From Rubripirellula lacrimiformis (GTDB taxonomy: Bacteria; Planctomycetota; Planctomycetia; Pirellulales; Pirellulaceae): a stretch of DNA of 64,000 nucleotides. Both the position numbers and the translations under genes were made by a program. Positions 28,801 through 38,311 of the stretch are shown here, one piece after another. Position 1 is the stretch's first letter, and every line of letters begins with the position of its first letter. The stretch lies in NCBI RefSeq assembly GCF_007741535.1, contig NZ_CP036525.1, positions 4,278,001 through 4,342,000 of the forward strand. The letters are read 5' to 3'. A model generated the notes under the pieces. That model did no database searches, was not told the origin of the DNA, and saw nothing but the letters and a program-made list of their open reading frames with translations.

Positions 28801-29420
28801 CGCTTGGGCGATAGCCCCGGTTCAACGTAGCGCAAGTCGCCAAGACTTTCGGCCCAGAGACGCGAGATCACCGAAAGTCTCGGCGACTTGCGCTACGACA
28901 CGACTCACCTCCCCTGCCGAAACGGCAAACGAAGTCGAAGCAGATCGCCGCCCCCATGAGCCGTTTGGGCGATAGCCGCCAGCTCAACGTAGCGCAAGTC
29001 GCCAAGACTTTCGGCCCAGAGACGTGGGATCACCGAAAGTCTTGGCGACTTGCGCTACGACACGAATCACCGCCCCTGCCGAAACGAAGAACGAAATCGA
29101 AACAGCTCGCCGCCCCCATGAGCCGCTTGGGCGATAGCCCCGGTTCAACGTAGCGCAAGTCGCCAAGACTTTCGGTCCAGAAACGTGGAATCACCGAAAG
29201 TCTCGGCGACTTGCGCTACGAAACGACTCACCACACCTGCCGAAACGAAGAACGAAATTGAAGCAGCTCGCCGCCCCCATGAGCCGCTTGGGCGATAGCC
29301 CCGGCTCAACGTAGCGCAAGTCGCCAAGACTTTCGGCCCAGAGACGTGGAATCACCGAAAGTCTTGGCGACTTGCGCTACGACATGAATCACCACGTCTG
29401 CCGAAACGGCAAACGACGTC
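25842..29420. repeat. 161-bp tandem array, about 23 units, 22 with long inverted repeat
   Basis: Left arms GTAGCGCAAGTCGCC start at 25842, 26004, 26165, 26326, 26487, 26648, 26892, 27053, 27214, 27375, 27537, 27698, 27859, 28020, 28182, 28344, 28505, 28666, 28827, 28989, 29150 and 29311. The spacing is 161 or 162. Each 26-nt left arm (for example 25842-25867) is matched by its reverse complement ending GCGACTTGCGCTAC after a loop of about 18 nt. Right arms carry either GTCTTGG or GTCTCGG. The rest of each unit is a conserved spacer (CCTGCCGAAAC, CGAAATCGAAGCAG, CGCTTGGGCGATAGCC). One unit near 26809 has lost its hairpin, leaving CTAGCGCCCCTG. It fills the gap between the DUF11 lipoprotein and the 3' end of gcvP; no gene lies inside. 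Confidence 0.95.
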
Positions 29421-29458
29421 AACAGCCCGCGGCCTTGGAACGAAACCCGCGTTCGCGA

Positions 29459-32400
29459 CTACGAATAATCGTCCATCGGCGGGCACGAGCAGACCAAATT
29501 GCGATCCCCGTAGGCATTGTCGATTCGGCCCACGGTGGGCCAGAACTTTGCATCACGCAGCCAGGCCACAGGCCAAGCCGCTTGCTGACGCGAATACCCG
29601 TGATTCCACTCGTCGTCGGAAACGGCCGCCATCGTATGCGGGGCATGTTTCAGCGGGTTATCCTCGCGGTCCATCGATCCCGTTTCGATTTCACGAATCT
29701 CCTCACGGATCGCAATCATCGCGTCACAGAAACGGTCTAGTTCCGATTTCGACTCGCTCTCGGTCGGTTCGATCATCAAGGTTCCGGGGACCGGGAACGA
29801 CATCGTCGGCCCGTGGAATCCATAGTCCATCAATCGCTTCGTGATGTCCTCGACTTTGACGCCCGCGGTCTTTTCAAAGTCACGACAATCGATGATGAAT
29901 TCGTGCGCCACGCGTCCATCGCGATCGGTGTACAAGACGTCGTAATGTTCTCGCAATCGCTGGGCCATGTAGTTGGCGTTCAGAATTGCCACCTGAGTCG
30001 CTTTGCGGAGTCCGACGCCGCCCATCATCGCGATATACACATAGCTGATGGTCAGGATGCTGGAACTGCCGTAAGGCGAAGCCGACACCGGCCCAATCGC
30101 AAACTCGCCCGCGGTATCCGGGCGTTGAATCGGGTGCCCCGGCAAGAACGGCACCAACTGGGATGCCACTGAAATCGGCCCCATTCCTGGACCACCGCCG
30201 CCATGCGGAATGCAGAAGGTCTTGTGCAAGTTCAGGTGACAGACGTCGGCGCCGCACTTCCCGGGGCTGGTCAGCCCGACTTGAGCGTTCATGTTGGCGC
30301 CGTCCATGTACACCTGGCCGCCATTTTCATGAATCAGATCGCATACTTCGCGAATTGTCGATTCAAAGACGCCGTGCGTCGACGGGTATGTGATCATCAG
30401 CGCCGAAAGTTGGTCGCGATACTGAGTCGCTTTGCTGCGCAAGTCTTCGACGTCAACGTCGCCTCGGTTGTCACATTTGACCGCCACCACCTTCATGCCC
30501 GCCATCACCGCGGACGCGGGATTGGTTCCGTGTGCCGACGTCGGAATCAAACACACGTTTCGAACATTCGGTTGACCAAGTTTCGCAGCAGCGTGTTCGT
30601 GATAGGCTCGGATTACCAACAGTCCTGCATATTCGCCCTGGGCACCGGCGTTGGGCTGCAGACTGACGGCCGCAAATCCGGTGACCTCGGACAACCAACG
30701 TTCCAATTCGCGGAACATCTGCGTGTAGCCGCGCCACTGTGTATCGGGTGCAAAGGGATGGATGTCCGAAAATTCCGGCCATGTAACCGGAAGCATCTCG
30801 CTGGTCGCGTTCAACTTCATGGTGCACGACCCCAGCGCGATCATCGAATGCGCCAGCGATAGGTCGCGTCCCATCAATTTGAAGATGTACCGCAGCAACT
30901 CGGTTTCGCTGTGGTAGCGATGAAAGACTTCGTGGGTCATGAAGGCGCTTGTCCGCGACAGCGAACCGAAGTCTAGCATTCCCGCATCGTCGGCTTCGGC
31001 CAGAAGTTCATCGACATCGAAGCCGGTAAAGTGACCAAAGTTGAAAGCGGCCAATAGATCCGCAATCAACGCGCGGTCGACGGTTTCGTCCAAGGTCACG
31101 CCCAACGATCCGTCGTCGTATTCACGCAAGTTGATCTGGCGTTCGCGTGCGGCATCCGCGACTTGACGTGCCGCGTGCATTCGTCCTTTGCCGAGACGGA
31201 TGCGGATCGTGTCAAAAATCGGCCGACGTCCGTCGCTGGCATTCGGATCGGTCGCATGGCCGTCGATGGAGTGCCCGAGTCGCTGCAGCCCGCGAGCGAG
31301 CGCACATGTATAGGCCTGAGTCCGGGCCGCGATCTGGCGAAGTCCGTCGGGCCCATGATAGACACCGTAGAAAGAACTGATGATCGCCAACAAAGCCTGC
31401 GCCGTGCAAATGTTGCTGGTTGCTTTGTCGCGGCGGATGTGTTGTTCGCGAGTCTGAATCGCCATTCGCAGCGCCCGGTTTCCGTGCGAATCTTTGGAAA
31501 CACCGATCAGTCGGCCGGGCAACTTTCGGGCGTACTTGTCGTGCGTCGAAATGAACGCCGCGTGTGGACCACCAAGCCCCATCGGGACACCGAACCGCTG
31601 AGCGCTGCCGACACAGATGTCCGCCCCCCATTCGCCGGGCGGTTGCAAAAGAGTCAGTCCAAGCAGGTCTGCCGACGCGACCACCAAACATCCAGCCTTC
31701 GCCGCGCGTGCGGCCAGATCGCTGTAGTCGTGAATCTGACCGTCGGTGGTCGGGTACTGAACCAGCACTCCCCCCAAGCCGCCCTTACCGTGTTCGAAAT
31801 CAATCTCGCTAAGAGGGCCGATTTTCAGTTCAACGCCCAATCCTTCGGCACGGGTCTGCAGCAACGCCAGAGTCTGCGGATGACATTGATCACTGGCATA
31901 GAAACCGCACTTCTTGTGGTTGCTGATGGCGATACACATGCCCATCGCTTCGGCCGCCGCAGTGGCTTCATCCAACAGGCTTGCCCCGGCCAGCGGCAAT
32001 CCGGTCAGGTCAGCGATCATCGTTTGAAAGTTCAGCAGCGCCTCGAGACGGCCCTGGGAAATCTCCGCTTGGTACGGTGTGTACTGGGTGTACCAGCCCG
32101 GGTTTTCCATCACGTTGCGGAGGATCACCGGTGGCGTCACGGTCCCGGTGTATCCCATCCCGATACAGGATCGATAGACGCGGTTCTTTGCCGCAATCTG
32201 CTTTAATCCCGAAAGAAATTCGGATTCGCCCCGTGGGGCGGGAATGTCCAGGGGTTGGTCCAAACGAATGTTGGCTGGCACCGTGGAGTCGGAGAGTTCG
32301 TCCAAGGTCGAAAAACCGAGTCGCCCCAACATGTCCGTCAATTCGCCTTCCGACGGACCAATGTGCCGACGAATGAATCCGTCAGCAAAATCCAGCAACG

Positions 32401-32464
32401 TTTTCGCGTCTGCGTCGCCAAGGTGGGAAGCGGCAGGGCTATCAGAAGTCGATGCTGTGCTCAT
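29459..32464 (-). CDS. gcvP: Glycine dehydrogenase (decarboxylating), P protein
   Basis: 1001 aa, a full-length fused P protein (usual ~950-970 aa). It decarboxylates glycine with pyridoxal phosphate and passes the aminomethyl group to lipoyl-GcvH in the glycine cleavage system. Landmarks are [18 protein letters not shown] at the N-terminus, [20 protein letters not shown], the N-terminal-domain [20 protein letters not shown] and the PLP-lysine region [19 protein letters not shown] short low-complexity N-terminal extension ([13 protein letters not shown]) explains part of the extra length. gcvT and gcvH are not next to it; the gene reads towards the 161-bp array and ends about 80 bp from it. 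Confidence 0.96.
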   Translation of the reverse strand: MSTASTSDSPAASHLGDADAKTLLDFADGFIRRHIGPSEGELTDMLGRLGFSTLDELSDSTVPANIRLDQPLDIPAPRGESEFLSGLKQIAAKNRVYRSCIGMGYTGTVTPPVILRNVMENPGWYTQYTPYQAEISQGRLEALLNFQTMIADLTGLPLAGASLLDEATAAAEAMGMCIAISNHKKCGFYASDQCHPQTLALLQTRAEGLGVELKIGPLSEIDFEHGKGGLGGVLVQYPTTDGQIHDYSDLAARAAKAGCLVVASADLLGLTLLQPPGEWGADICVGSAQRFGVPMGLGGPHAAFISTHDKYARKLPGRLIGVSKDSHGNRALRMAIQTREQHIRRDKATSNICTAQALLAIISSFYGVYHGPDGLRQIAARTQAYTCALARGLQRLGHSIDGHATDPNASDGRRPIFDTIRIRLGKGRMHAARQVADAARERQINLREYDDGSLGVTLDETVDRALIADLLAAFNFGHFTGFDVDELLAEADDAGMLDFGSLSRTSAFMTHEVFHRYHSETELLRYIFKLMGRDLSLAHSMIALGSCTMKLNATSEMLPVTWPEFSDIHPFAPDTQWRGYTQMFRELERWLSEVTGFAAVSLQPNAGAQGEYAGLLVIRAYHEHAAAKLGQPNVRNVCLIPTSAHGTNPASAVMAGMKVVAVKCDNRGDVDVEDLRSKATQYRDQLSALMITYPSTHGVFESTIREVCDLIHENGGQVYMDGANMNAQVGLTSPGKCGADVCHLNLHKTFCIPHGGGGPGMGPISVASQLVPFLPGHPIQRPDTAGEFAIGPVSASPYGSSSILTISYVYIAMMGGVGLRKATQVAILNANYMAQRLREHYDVLYTDRDGRVAHEFIIDCRDFEKTAGVKVEDITKRLMDYGFHGPTMSFPVPGTLMIEPTESESKSELDRFCDAMIAIREEIREIETGSMDREDNPLKHAPHTMAAVSDDEWNHGYSRQQAAWPVAWLRDAKFWPTVGRIDNAYGDRNLVCSCPPMDDYS

Positions 32465-32903
32465 CGTCAGCGGTCCGGAAGAATGGCCTGGGAATCAAAG
32501 ATCGGGGTCCCGCACGAATCGCGTACCCCGCGAAGCCGTTCCATCGTAAACCCCAGACCGCAACTTTGTCACCGGCACCAATTCTGGACTCACCACCACC
32601 ATCCCCTTTGAAAACAGCCAAGGGATTAGGATCAAAACGGCACGGGCGTAATCACATCCAGCAAAAGGGATCCACGGCGCGCGTCGAAGGCAGTGCGACC
32701 CGGCCGTGGGATTCGCCAGAATTCCCCATGCCGCATCCCCCCCTAAAATTTCGGGGAAACGTCGCTGCAGGCGGCCTACCGCTGGCGCGGGGGCGATCCA
32801 CGAATCACACCCGCGATCCGGAGGCTTGCAAAATTCGCGGCATCCTTCGACCATGCGTGCCAACCTGCAACCGCATTTCGACGCAAGTCTGACGAGGTGT
32901 CCC
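32465..32903. other. Divergent intergenic region upstream of gcvP and ycaQ
   Basis: 439 bases between divergent starts. I looked for a glycine riboswitch on the gcvP leader and did not recognise one. A plus-strand open frame runs from 32706 into ycaQ, but its residues before 32904 are unlike the family and have no Shine-Dalgarno. Confidence 0.45.
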
Positions 32904-34118
32904 ATGATCGAGCTTTCATCGAATCACGCCAGACGACTGGTCGTCGCCCACCAAGGTCTGCACAAAAGTCATGCATTTGGACGCGGCACTTCGGCGCTGT
33001 CCGCTTGCATCGAACGCTTAGGTTATATCCAGATCGACACAATCTCCGTCGTTCATCGTGCCCATCACCACACCTTCTGGACACGGGTTCCAACCTATCG
33101 CGAAGCCCAGTTGGACACACTGCAACGGGAACGCAAGGTGTTCGAGTACTGGTCGCATGCGGCGGCCTACCTCCCCATGCAGGACTACCGGTACTGTCTG
33201 CCCTACATGAACGCAGTCGCGTCGGGGCAAAAGAAACACTGGTACACGCCAGACCGAAAAGTCATGGCAGCCGTGATGCGGCGGATCCGATCAAGCGGCG
33301 CCGCGATGGCCCGAGATTTCGAAGCATCAGCGGACGACAAACAACACTTCTGGGGCTCGAAAAAGCCCGCCAAGATTGCGCTGGAACAACTGTTCATCGA
33401 AGGAAAGTTGATGGTCAGCCACAGAGAAGGCTTTCAGAAAGTCTTTGACCTAACCGAACGTGTCTTGCCACCAGGCCTGGACACCACCACGCCCAGCAAC
33501 GAAGAGTTCATTCGTTACTTGGTACAGCGAACCATTCAGTCCCAAGGGATCGTGACCGAGACCGAAATCGGTTACCTGCGAAAGGGAACCAAAGCGGACA
33601 TCAAGAAACAGGTCCAGCAGATGTTGGCAGACGGCGAAATCGCCGAAGTGTCCGTCGCCGGAAAGCCAGAAGTCTATTACTCTCGCGAGGACTGCATCCA
33701 CAAGGCCAGCAAGGTACGCGTCGCCAAGAAGGTCCGTCTGTTATCCCCCTTCGACAACTTGGTCATCCAACGCAAGCGAGTGACCAACCTGTTCGACTTC
33801 GACTACCAGATCGAGTGTTACGTTCCCGAAGGCAAGCGAGTGTACGGATACTTTTGCCTTCCCATCCTGTACGGTGACAAATTGGTCGGTCGACTCGATC
33901 CCAAGGCCGACCGAAAGAACCGAACCTTGATCGTTCGCAACCTGGTGATCGAAAAAACGATCAAGGATGTCGACGCATTCGTTGACCAACTGGCTCGGGC
34001 GATCGACTCGTTCGCCAGGTTCAACGGCTGCGAACGCACGACCGTCCAGCGCGTGAATCATAAGAAGATCGCCGCGGCGTTGGCTGACCAGTTGTCTTGC
34101 AGTGACGACCCGCAATGA
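32904..34118 (+). CDS. ycaQ: YcaQ/AlkZ-like DNA glycosylase family protein (HTH_42)
   Basis: 404 aa from the ATG at 32904, preceded by GACGAGG at good spacing. It begins MIELSSNHARRLVVAHQGL and contains LGYIQIDTISVVHRAHHHTF, whose QID matches the catalytic Q-x-D motif of AlkZ/YcaQ glycosylases. Further landmarks are VFEYWSHAAAYLP, three winged-helix repeats, and LLSPFDNLVIQRKR near the C-terminus. E. coli YcaQ unhooks DNA interstrand crosslinks and excises N7-alkylguanine. The earlier start at 32706 would add 66 unrelated residues. Confidence 0.9.
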   Translation: MIELSSNHARRLVVAHQGLHKSHAFGRGTSALSACIERLGYIQIDTISVVHRAHHHTFWTRVPTYREAQLDTLQRERKVFEYWSHAAAYLPMQDYRYCLPYMNAVASGQKKHWYTPDRKVMAAVMRRIRSSGAAMARDFEASADDKQHFWGSKKPAKIALEQLFIEGKLMVSHREGFQKVFDLTERVLPPGLDTTTPSNEEFIRYLVQRTIQSQGIVTETEIGYLRKGTKADIKKQVQQMLADGEIAEVSVAGKPEVYYSREDCIHKASKVRVAKKVRLLSPFDNLVIQRKRVTNLFDFDYQIECYVPEGKRVYGYFCLPILYGDKLVGRLDPKADRKNRTLIVRNLVIEKTIKDVDAFVDQLARAIDSFARFNGCERTTVQRVNHKKIAAALADQLSCSDDPQ

Positions 34119-34643
34119 CTGGGAAGACGTGGAATAGGCTCTCCGCCTGTTTTCGCTCACGCCGGTAGGATGCCCGCACCCCGTCGTTAAGCACCAGCAC
34201 CTAGCTCGCGAACTGGATCCCTCGCATGGTTCCGGTGGCGCTGGCGAAGGTGTCGAAATCCAGACCCAACCGCTGCGGCACCGTTCGTCGCGACAGTCAC
34301 CGTCTGTCTGGGCATTGTCCAGTCCGCCATCGCGAATCTGATTGCCCCAAACGGCCGTTTCACGCAGGGAACTTGCGATTTCCCTGCAATCCGGAATCCA
34401 TTCCAGCGTTTGGCGGAAAATGTGCTCCGCTGGCGCATCAGCGACCGGGAATGCAGTGCCAATCTTTGGCCCTAGAACGAGGTATCTCGAACACTTCTTA
34501 TCTCCGCGTTGGCGTGCCTACGCCGCAATAGCAACAGAGACCGAAGTGGGGCGCTGTCGGGTATACCATTCTGCCGTATGGGTACGGCGTAAGTTAGACT
34601 GCTTGGCTCGTTCCCGTACGAACAAGCCAAGGATGCCTGCACG
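34119..34643. other. 525-bp stretch without a supported gene
   Basis: Several short frames exist on both strands but none has a family signature or a convincing start. A reverse-strand stretch near 34210-34290 reads protein-like (DFDTFASATGTMRGIQFAS) before a stop and could be the decayed 3' end of a lost gene. Confidence 0.35.
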
Positions 34644-35282
34644 ATGCGATTTGAATGCAACTCGATTTTCTACCCCAAGCCGACAGATCCGACTCATTAC
34701 TTTCGAACCAACGAAATGAACGTATGGTGCTATACCGACGGTGACGAACCTGTTGTCGCAGCCCGACTGGCCGTCGACTACCTGGACATCGCTCGCGCCG
34801 TCAGTGATGGCCAGAGCATCCTCCACGTCTGTGATGCGGATTCTTCGGCCTGGATGCATGTCTACGAAGCAACCATCGAACCGGACATCCACTTTCTCGG
34901 AATTCGCGAGGACTTCGGATTCGATGATCCCATTCACGGTCTAGTCTTTATCCATGGTGCGGTGTTTCATCCGGACCTGCTGCTGTGGAGACGTTTCATC
35001 ATTGATTCTGTCTGCCGCATGTACCCTGAAGATACCGCGACAGTGATGTGGAAGCACACGACCGACTTGGCCCCGAATGAGTTGGCCAGTATCGGATTCC
35101 GAAAAATTGCAGGCTCCAAACTGCTGTTCCGTCCCAATATGCTGGAAAATGCATATTCTGCTTTGGACGACGATCGAGACCCGATGGACTTGGTCGTGGC
35201 GGATAACGCTCAAGATTCCGTCGACGATCAGTGGGCAAGTCTTGATGATTCCGGTTCGTCCCATTTTGACGAAGAAGAATGA
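34644..35282 (+). CDS. Unassigned 212-aa protein
   Basis: The ATG at 34644 follows AAGGA at about nine bases. The protein starts MRFECNSIFYPKPTDP and is soluble, with no signal or membrane helix. Its C-terminal 40 residues are strongly acidic (DDDRDPMD, DSVDDQWASLDDSG, FDEEE). The central part (RRFIIDSVCRMYPED, LASIGFRKIAGSKLLFRPN) is weakly reminiscent of an acetyltransferase-like alpha/beta fold, but no motif fixes that. It is the last ordinary gene before the integron integrase remnant. Confidence 0.6.
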   Translation: MRFECNSIFYPKPTDPTHYFRTNEMNVWCYTDGDEPVVAARLAVDYLDIARAVSDGQSILHVCDADSSAWMHVYEATIEPDIHFLGIREDFGFDDPIHGLVFIHGAVFHPDLLLWRRFIIDSVCRMYPEDTATVMWKHTTDLAPNELASIGFRKIAGSKLLFRPNMLENAYSALDDDRDPMDLVVADNAQDSVDDQWASLDDSGSSHFDEEE

Positions 35283-35321
35283 CCAGTGCATGCGGCTAAG
35301 ATCGCCCCTTCCCCACCGTTC

Positions 35322-35452
35322 GTAGTACCGGCTTCAGCCGGAATCCCCTACCACCCCAACCTCAACACACACACCCAATTCCGCCTAAAGGCGGTACTAC
35401 CAACAAAGCCAACGCCGATAGCCCCACCGTTCGTAGTACCGGCTTCAGCCGG
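35322..35452. repeat. Three copies of a 20-bp REP-like hairpin
   Basis: GTAGTACCGGCTTCAGCCGG occurs at 35322 and 35433. A related copy in the opposite orientation, CCGCCTAAAGGCGGTACTAC, occurs at 35381. Each contains a short palindrome (CCGGCTTCAGCCGG or CCGCCTAAAGGCGG). The two direct copies also share CCACCGTTC upstream and GGAATC downstream. They lie between the acidic protein gene and the 3' end of the integrase remnant. Confidence 0.75.
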
Positions 35453-35530
35453 AATCTCCTACCACCCCAACATCATCACCAGCCCAGCCTTGCAGCGGCC
35501 AATTCACATCGGGGATTCCGCATCAGCGGT

Positions 35531-36239
35531 TCAAGCAACGGCATTTCCCAACGCAGCCTCACCAGCCTTCGCCCCACCGTTATTCAAGCCGCGCTGCTGG
35601 CCGGCTTCTTTCAAACGATCCAGCGGACTAACAACCACGACCCCCGGCCGGTTCATGACGTGCGTATAGATCATCGTGGTTTTCACGTCGCTGTGCCCGA
35701 GCAGTTCTTGAACCACGCGAATGTCCGTGCCGGACCACAGCAAATGGGTTGCGAAGCAATGTCGAAAAGTGTGACTGGTGACATGCTTGTGGATGCCCGC
35801 CGCATCGACCGCGACTTTCAAATGTCGCGGGAACGTTTCGCAGTGCAAATGGTGCCCCGTGAAAAGCGGTGTTCTGAGTCGACGCGGCGACATTGCCATC
35901 GACGGCCAAGTCCGTCAAGTGAGCTTCCACGTCAGACGGGCCGATCGATTGAAAGTCGGCCAAGCACGTCAGTCCACGATCGGCCATGAACGCTTTCACT
36001 TTGCCGACGTAAGACCGCTCGGTCTGCATTCGCATCCCGTCCTTGCGAAGCGTACGGCGAAACTGCCCGATGGCATCGGGTTCGTTCGAGTCAATCACGT
36101 GATCGGGCGAAAAGTCCCAATCGGCCTGTTTGTGGCGCTGATGAAATCCGGCAAACTGCTTGAACCAGATCTTCGCCCATTTCAGGTCTTGCTCGGCCTG
36201 AGTTGGCTTGGAGAACATATCCACTGGCGACACTCCCAT
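35531..36239 (-). pseudogene. intI: Disrupted integron integrase (IntI)
   Basis: The C-terminal part (from about 35873 down to 35531) reads [55 protein letters not shown] and [10 protein letters not shown]. It keeps the HxxR, the LGHS-T region and the Tyr nucleophile of integron integrases. The N-terminal part (36239 down to about 35885) reads in another frame: MQTERSYVGKVKAFMADRG and [20 protein letters not shown], the SAM-like N-domain that binds recombination sites. Between ASTQN and GHHLH the ~130-150 residues bearing the first catalytic Arg, the Lys and the IntI-specific helix are missing, and the frame shifts. The gene therefore cannot encode a working integrase. It reads away from the attI-like site and cassette array, the normal integron layout. 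Confidence 0.85.
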
Positions 36240-36456
36240 CTCGCGTAGATTCGATCGAAGTGACCGCAGGTCGCGATCACTCCCCCCTCAGCAATGGTCT
36301 GTCCGCGGCACCGGAACCAAGTCACGGGCGTGTGCGCAAGCGCACACTATCCGGTGGCGGTCGTGCAACCGTGTAGCCAGCAGAGAATGCGGAGAAGGCA
36401 CGGAAACGACCGACTCATCGAATGCTGTCGTTTCGCGATTGCATCCCCCGTCTGGA

Positions 36457-36609
36457 CCGGTGACAATAAGGTTCCGGCCGTGAAGCCCATCGGCACCAAC
36501 CGGTGATAATAAGCTTGGTCGCCACCCGGCCTACCGAAGGTCCAACCGGTGATAACAAGTCAAAAACTCCTATCATCACCCACCGTAAAGGGTGAGAAAC
36601 AAGTTATCC
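36457..36609 (+). other. attI-like integron primary recombination site
   Basis: Three direct repeats, CCGGTGACAATAAG (36457), CCAACCGGTGATAATAAG (36496) and CCAACCGGTGATAACAAG (36542), resemble the integrase-binding direct repeats of attI sites. The core AGAAACAAGTTATCC ends the site, and recombination is expected between G36603 and T36604; attI1 of class 1 integrons has the comparable AAACAAAGTTA. It sits between the integrase remnant and the first cassette. Confidence 0.75.
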
Positions 36610-36658
36610 GACTGAGCCATCTCGTTCGCCGGCTCTCACTTTGACGCCAACACAACTA

Positions 36659-37096
36659 ATGAAGTCGTTCGTAACACGCTCGAGATTCACTGCGTTTAGT
36701 ATTCTCGTCTGTTTGCTCGCCGTTTGCGGCTGCTGGTCGGCCAAGCACCAGGGTATTACTCTCGTCGTCGCGTTTCCCGCTTCGGCCGATGTAAGTCCCG
36801 GTTCGCCCGTCGAATACAATGGAACACGTATCGGAACCGTCGGTGATGTTGAATTGACCGACGACGGGAATATCCGTGCCGAGTTGCTCTTGGCCGCGGA
36901 CACGACGATCACTCACGCATTGGCTCCCGTTGCGTTTCCTCGACGTGCTGGTGTCGCTGCATCGCCGGTTGTATTCTCTCCTGTTTCGAGCGATGAATTG
37001 GCGTCGATTTACGGCGATGATTTGCTAACGATTGACTCTAACTACCAGGACGGAGAGTACTCTTCCTTCGGTCGTGTTTTCGACCCGCAGGGCTGA
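36659..37096 (+). CDS. Cassette 1: MCE/MlaD-like putative lipoprotein
   Basis: 145 aa from the ATG at 36659. The N-terminus (FTAFSILVCLLAVCGCW) ends in a lipobox-like VCGC. The mature part contains VSPGSPVEYNGTRIGTVGDV, matching the MCE/MlaD fold used in lipid transport and in phage and mammalian cell entry proteins, but only one such domain is present. An in-frame start at 36641 adds six residues. It is the first cassette after attI, the position usually best expressed in an integron. Cassette ends: TTATCC at 36604 and R'' GGATAAC at 37123, perfectly complementary. Confidence 0.7.
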   Translation: MKSFVTRSRFTAFSILVCLLAVCGCWSAKHQGITLVVAFPASADVSPGSPVEYNGTRIGTVGDVELTDDGNIRAELLLAADTTITHALAPVAFPRRAGVAASPVVFSPVSSDELASIYGDDLLTIDSNYQDGEYSSFGRVFDPQG

Positions 37097-37122
37097 CTGC
37101 CTTTCGCAAATGCCGACAAAGC

Positions 37123-37212
37123 GGATAACAATGCCGTGGACACGGAGGACGGCATCGTGTTTATACATATGGAAAATCTACTCGCCGTCCCCGGTCACGG
37201 CGGACGTTATTT
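37123..37212 (+). other. attC site (90 bp) of cassette 1
   Basis: R'' GGATAAC, left arm TGCCGTGGACACGGAGGACGG, right arm CGCCGTCCCCGGTCACGGCG, R' GTTATTT at 37206. The arms pair imperfectly with extra unpaired bases, as in attC folding. Confidence 0.85.
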
Positions 37213-37221
37213 GGAATACAT

Positions 37222-37821
37222 GTGCCGCGACTTAGATTCTCAATTCGAGCGTTATTGATCGCTGTTATGCTTTCTGCTGCTGGAATTGTTCTGTATCAAC
37301 GGACGATCGGTCGGGATCCGATTCGCCGAACAAACAACTCACGTTGGTTTGACGATGGCATTGGTGTTGTCAAACGTGTCTATACCGGTGCTTGGGATTC
37401 GCATGATGTGGTTTGGGGGCCGGGAACGCATTTAATACTGGACCAAGGTTCTTTCGACACTCGGTCAACAGGTGGCGGCAGTTTTCGGGCTTCATTGCAG
37501 ATGCCAAAAGATCCGAAAGTCGGCGACGTCATCGCTTTCACTCCAATCCCTGCCGATCGCGCATCGGTTACTTTCTCAAGTGAATACCGTGAAACCTACA
37601 CTTTCATGTTGCCAGGAGAATTTACTGCGTTTCAATTCGGGAATCCGCTTATGGATTGGATGCCCAGCAACACCGAATCGAGTGCCGAGCTTAAAATACT
37701 GGAAATGACGACTGAGACTGTTTGTCTTCATATCACATTGCATGCAGTCTTGCCAGATTTCATGGACCTTGACCTCAATCGCGACTTTACCGTCACCCGC
37801 AATTCGACAAAAACCAAATAA
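37222..37821 (+). CDS. Cassette 2: membrane-anchored protein of unknown function
   Basis: 199 aa starting at GTG 37222. The N-terminus PRLRFSIRALLIAVMLSAAG is the RFSIRALLIAV-type leader common in planctomycete proteins, followed by a beta-rich extracytoplasmic domain without a recognised family. The cassette starts TTATTT (37207) and its R'' AAATAAC (37816-37822) is the exact complement; the TAA stop lies inside that R''. Confidence 0.65.
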   Translation: MPRLRFSIRALLIAVMLSAAGIVLYQRTIGRDPIRRTNNSRWFDDGIGVVKRVYTGAWDSHDVVWGPGTHLILDQGSFDTRSTGGGSFRASLQMPKDPKVGDVIAFTPIPADRASVTFSSEYRETYTFMLPGEFTAFQFGNPLMDWMPSNTESSAELKILEMTTETVCLHITLHAVLPDFMDLDLNRDFTVTRNSTKTK

Positions 37822-37904
37822 CCATGACATCGCTTTACGCTTGCTTGTCAAGCGTCAGTGACGATTGGCGGCAAGCGAGCCGATTTATCGAGCTCGCGTT
37901 AAGC
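37816..37904 (+). other. attC-like site (89 bp) of divergent sequence
   Basis: R'' AAATAAC complements this cassette's own start GTTATTT. The left part contains CTTGCTTGTCAAGCG and the right part GCAAGCGAG; R' GTTAAGC is at 37898. Its length equals the other sites but the arms share no sequence with them, so it may represent another attC lineage. Confidence 0.6.
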
Positions 37905-38311
37905 CGCGATGCTCGTGAAAATGTTGACCCGCAGAGTTGACTTCCCCCTTTAGTCACGCAACTTTCCGTTGATTTTCTTCGCTTCGTTTTCGCTTCGCTG
38001 GTTCGTTCTTCCGAGTCGCTCGCTGAACCGAATCCTACACTGGCAAAGTTCGCATTTGGGCTCTCCGACGGGGAGCTCCGATGATCTTACTCGTTGGCCA
38101 TGTTGTAGGAAAAAAGGCGACCGATGTGACGGGACTCAAGCGGCTAAGCTCGGTCAGTGTGCACCGATCATGTTGTTCGTTTTCACGATCAACTGATCAT
38201 GGCATGGTGGTCATCACCGGTCGCCGTGGTTCGATAGCGGGATCGAAAAAGGTTCCTCTCTATTGCGCGTGTGTGTGAATCGTTGAGATCACTCGCCTAA
38301 ATGGTGTTTCT
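37905..38311. other. Cassette remainder and possible IS110 end, no gene seen
   Basis: About 400 bases without a convincing coding frame. They lie inside the cassette that starts TTAAGC at 37899 and ends at the decayed attC at 39002-39090; the right part is presumably flanking DNA of the IS110 fragment. Confidence 0.4.

Noticed and set aside
25999-29327. Many ~60-aa reverse-strand frames repeating at 161-bp spacing
   Set aside because: They are created by the repeat unit and its palindromic arms. None has a start context, and 161 is not a multiple of three, so each simply recurs with the unit.
25842-29420. CRISPR array
   Set aside because: Repeats are 161 bp and contiguous, with conserved rather than unique intervening sequence and no cas genes nearby.
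32465-32903. Glycine riboswitch upstream of gcvP
   Set aside because: I looked for the conserved paired aptamer elements on the gcvP leader strand and could not recognise them.
36294-36506. Small plus-strand frames across the attI region
   Set aside because: They cover the direct repeats of the recombination site and show no protein features.
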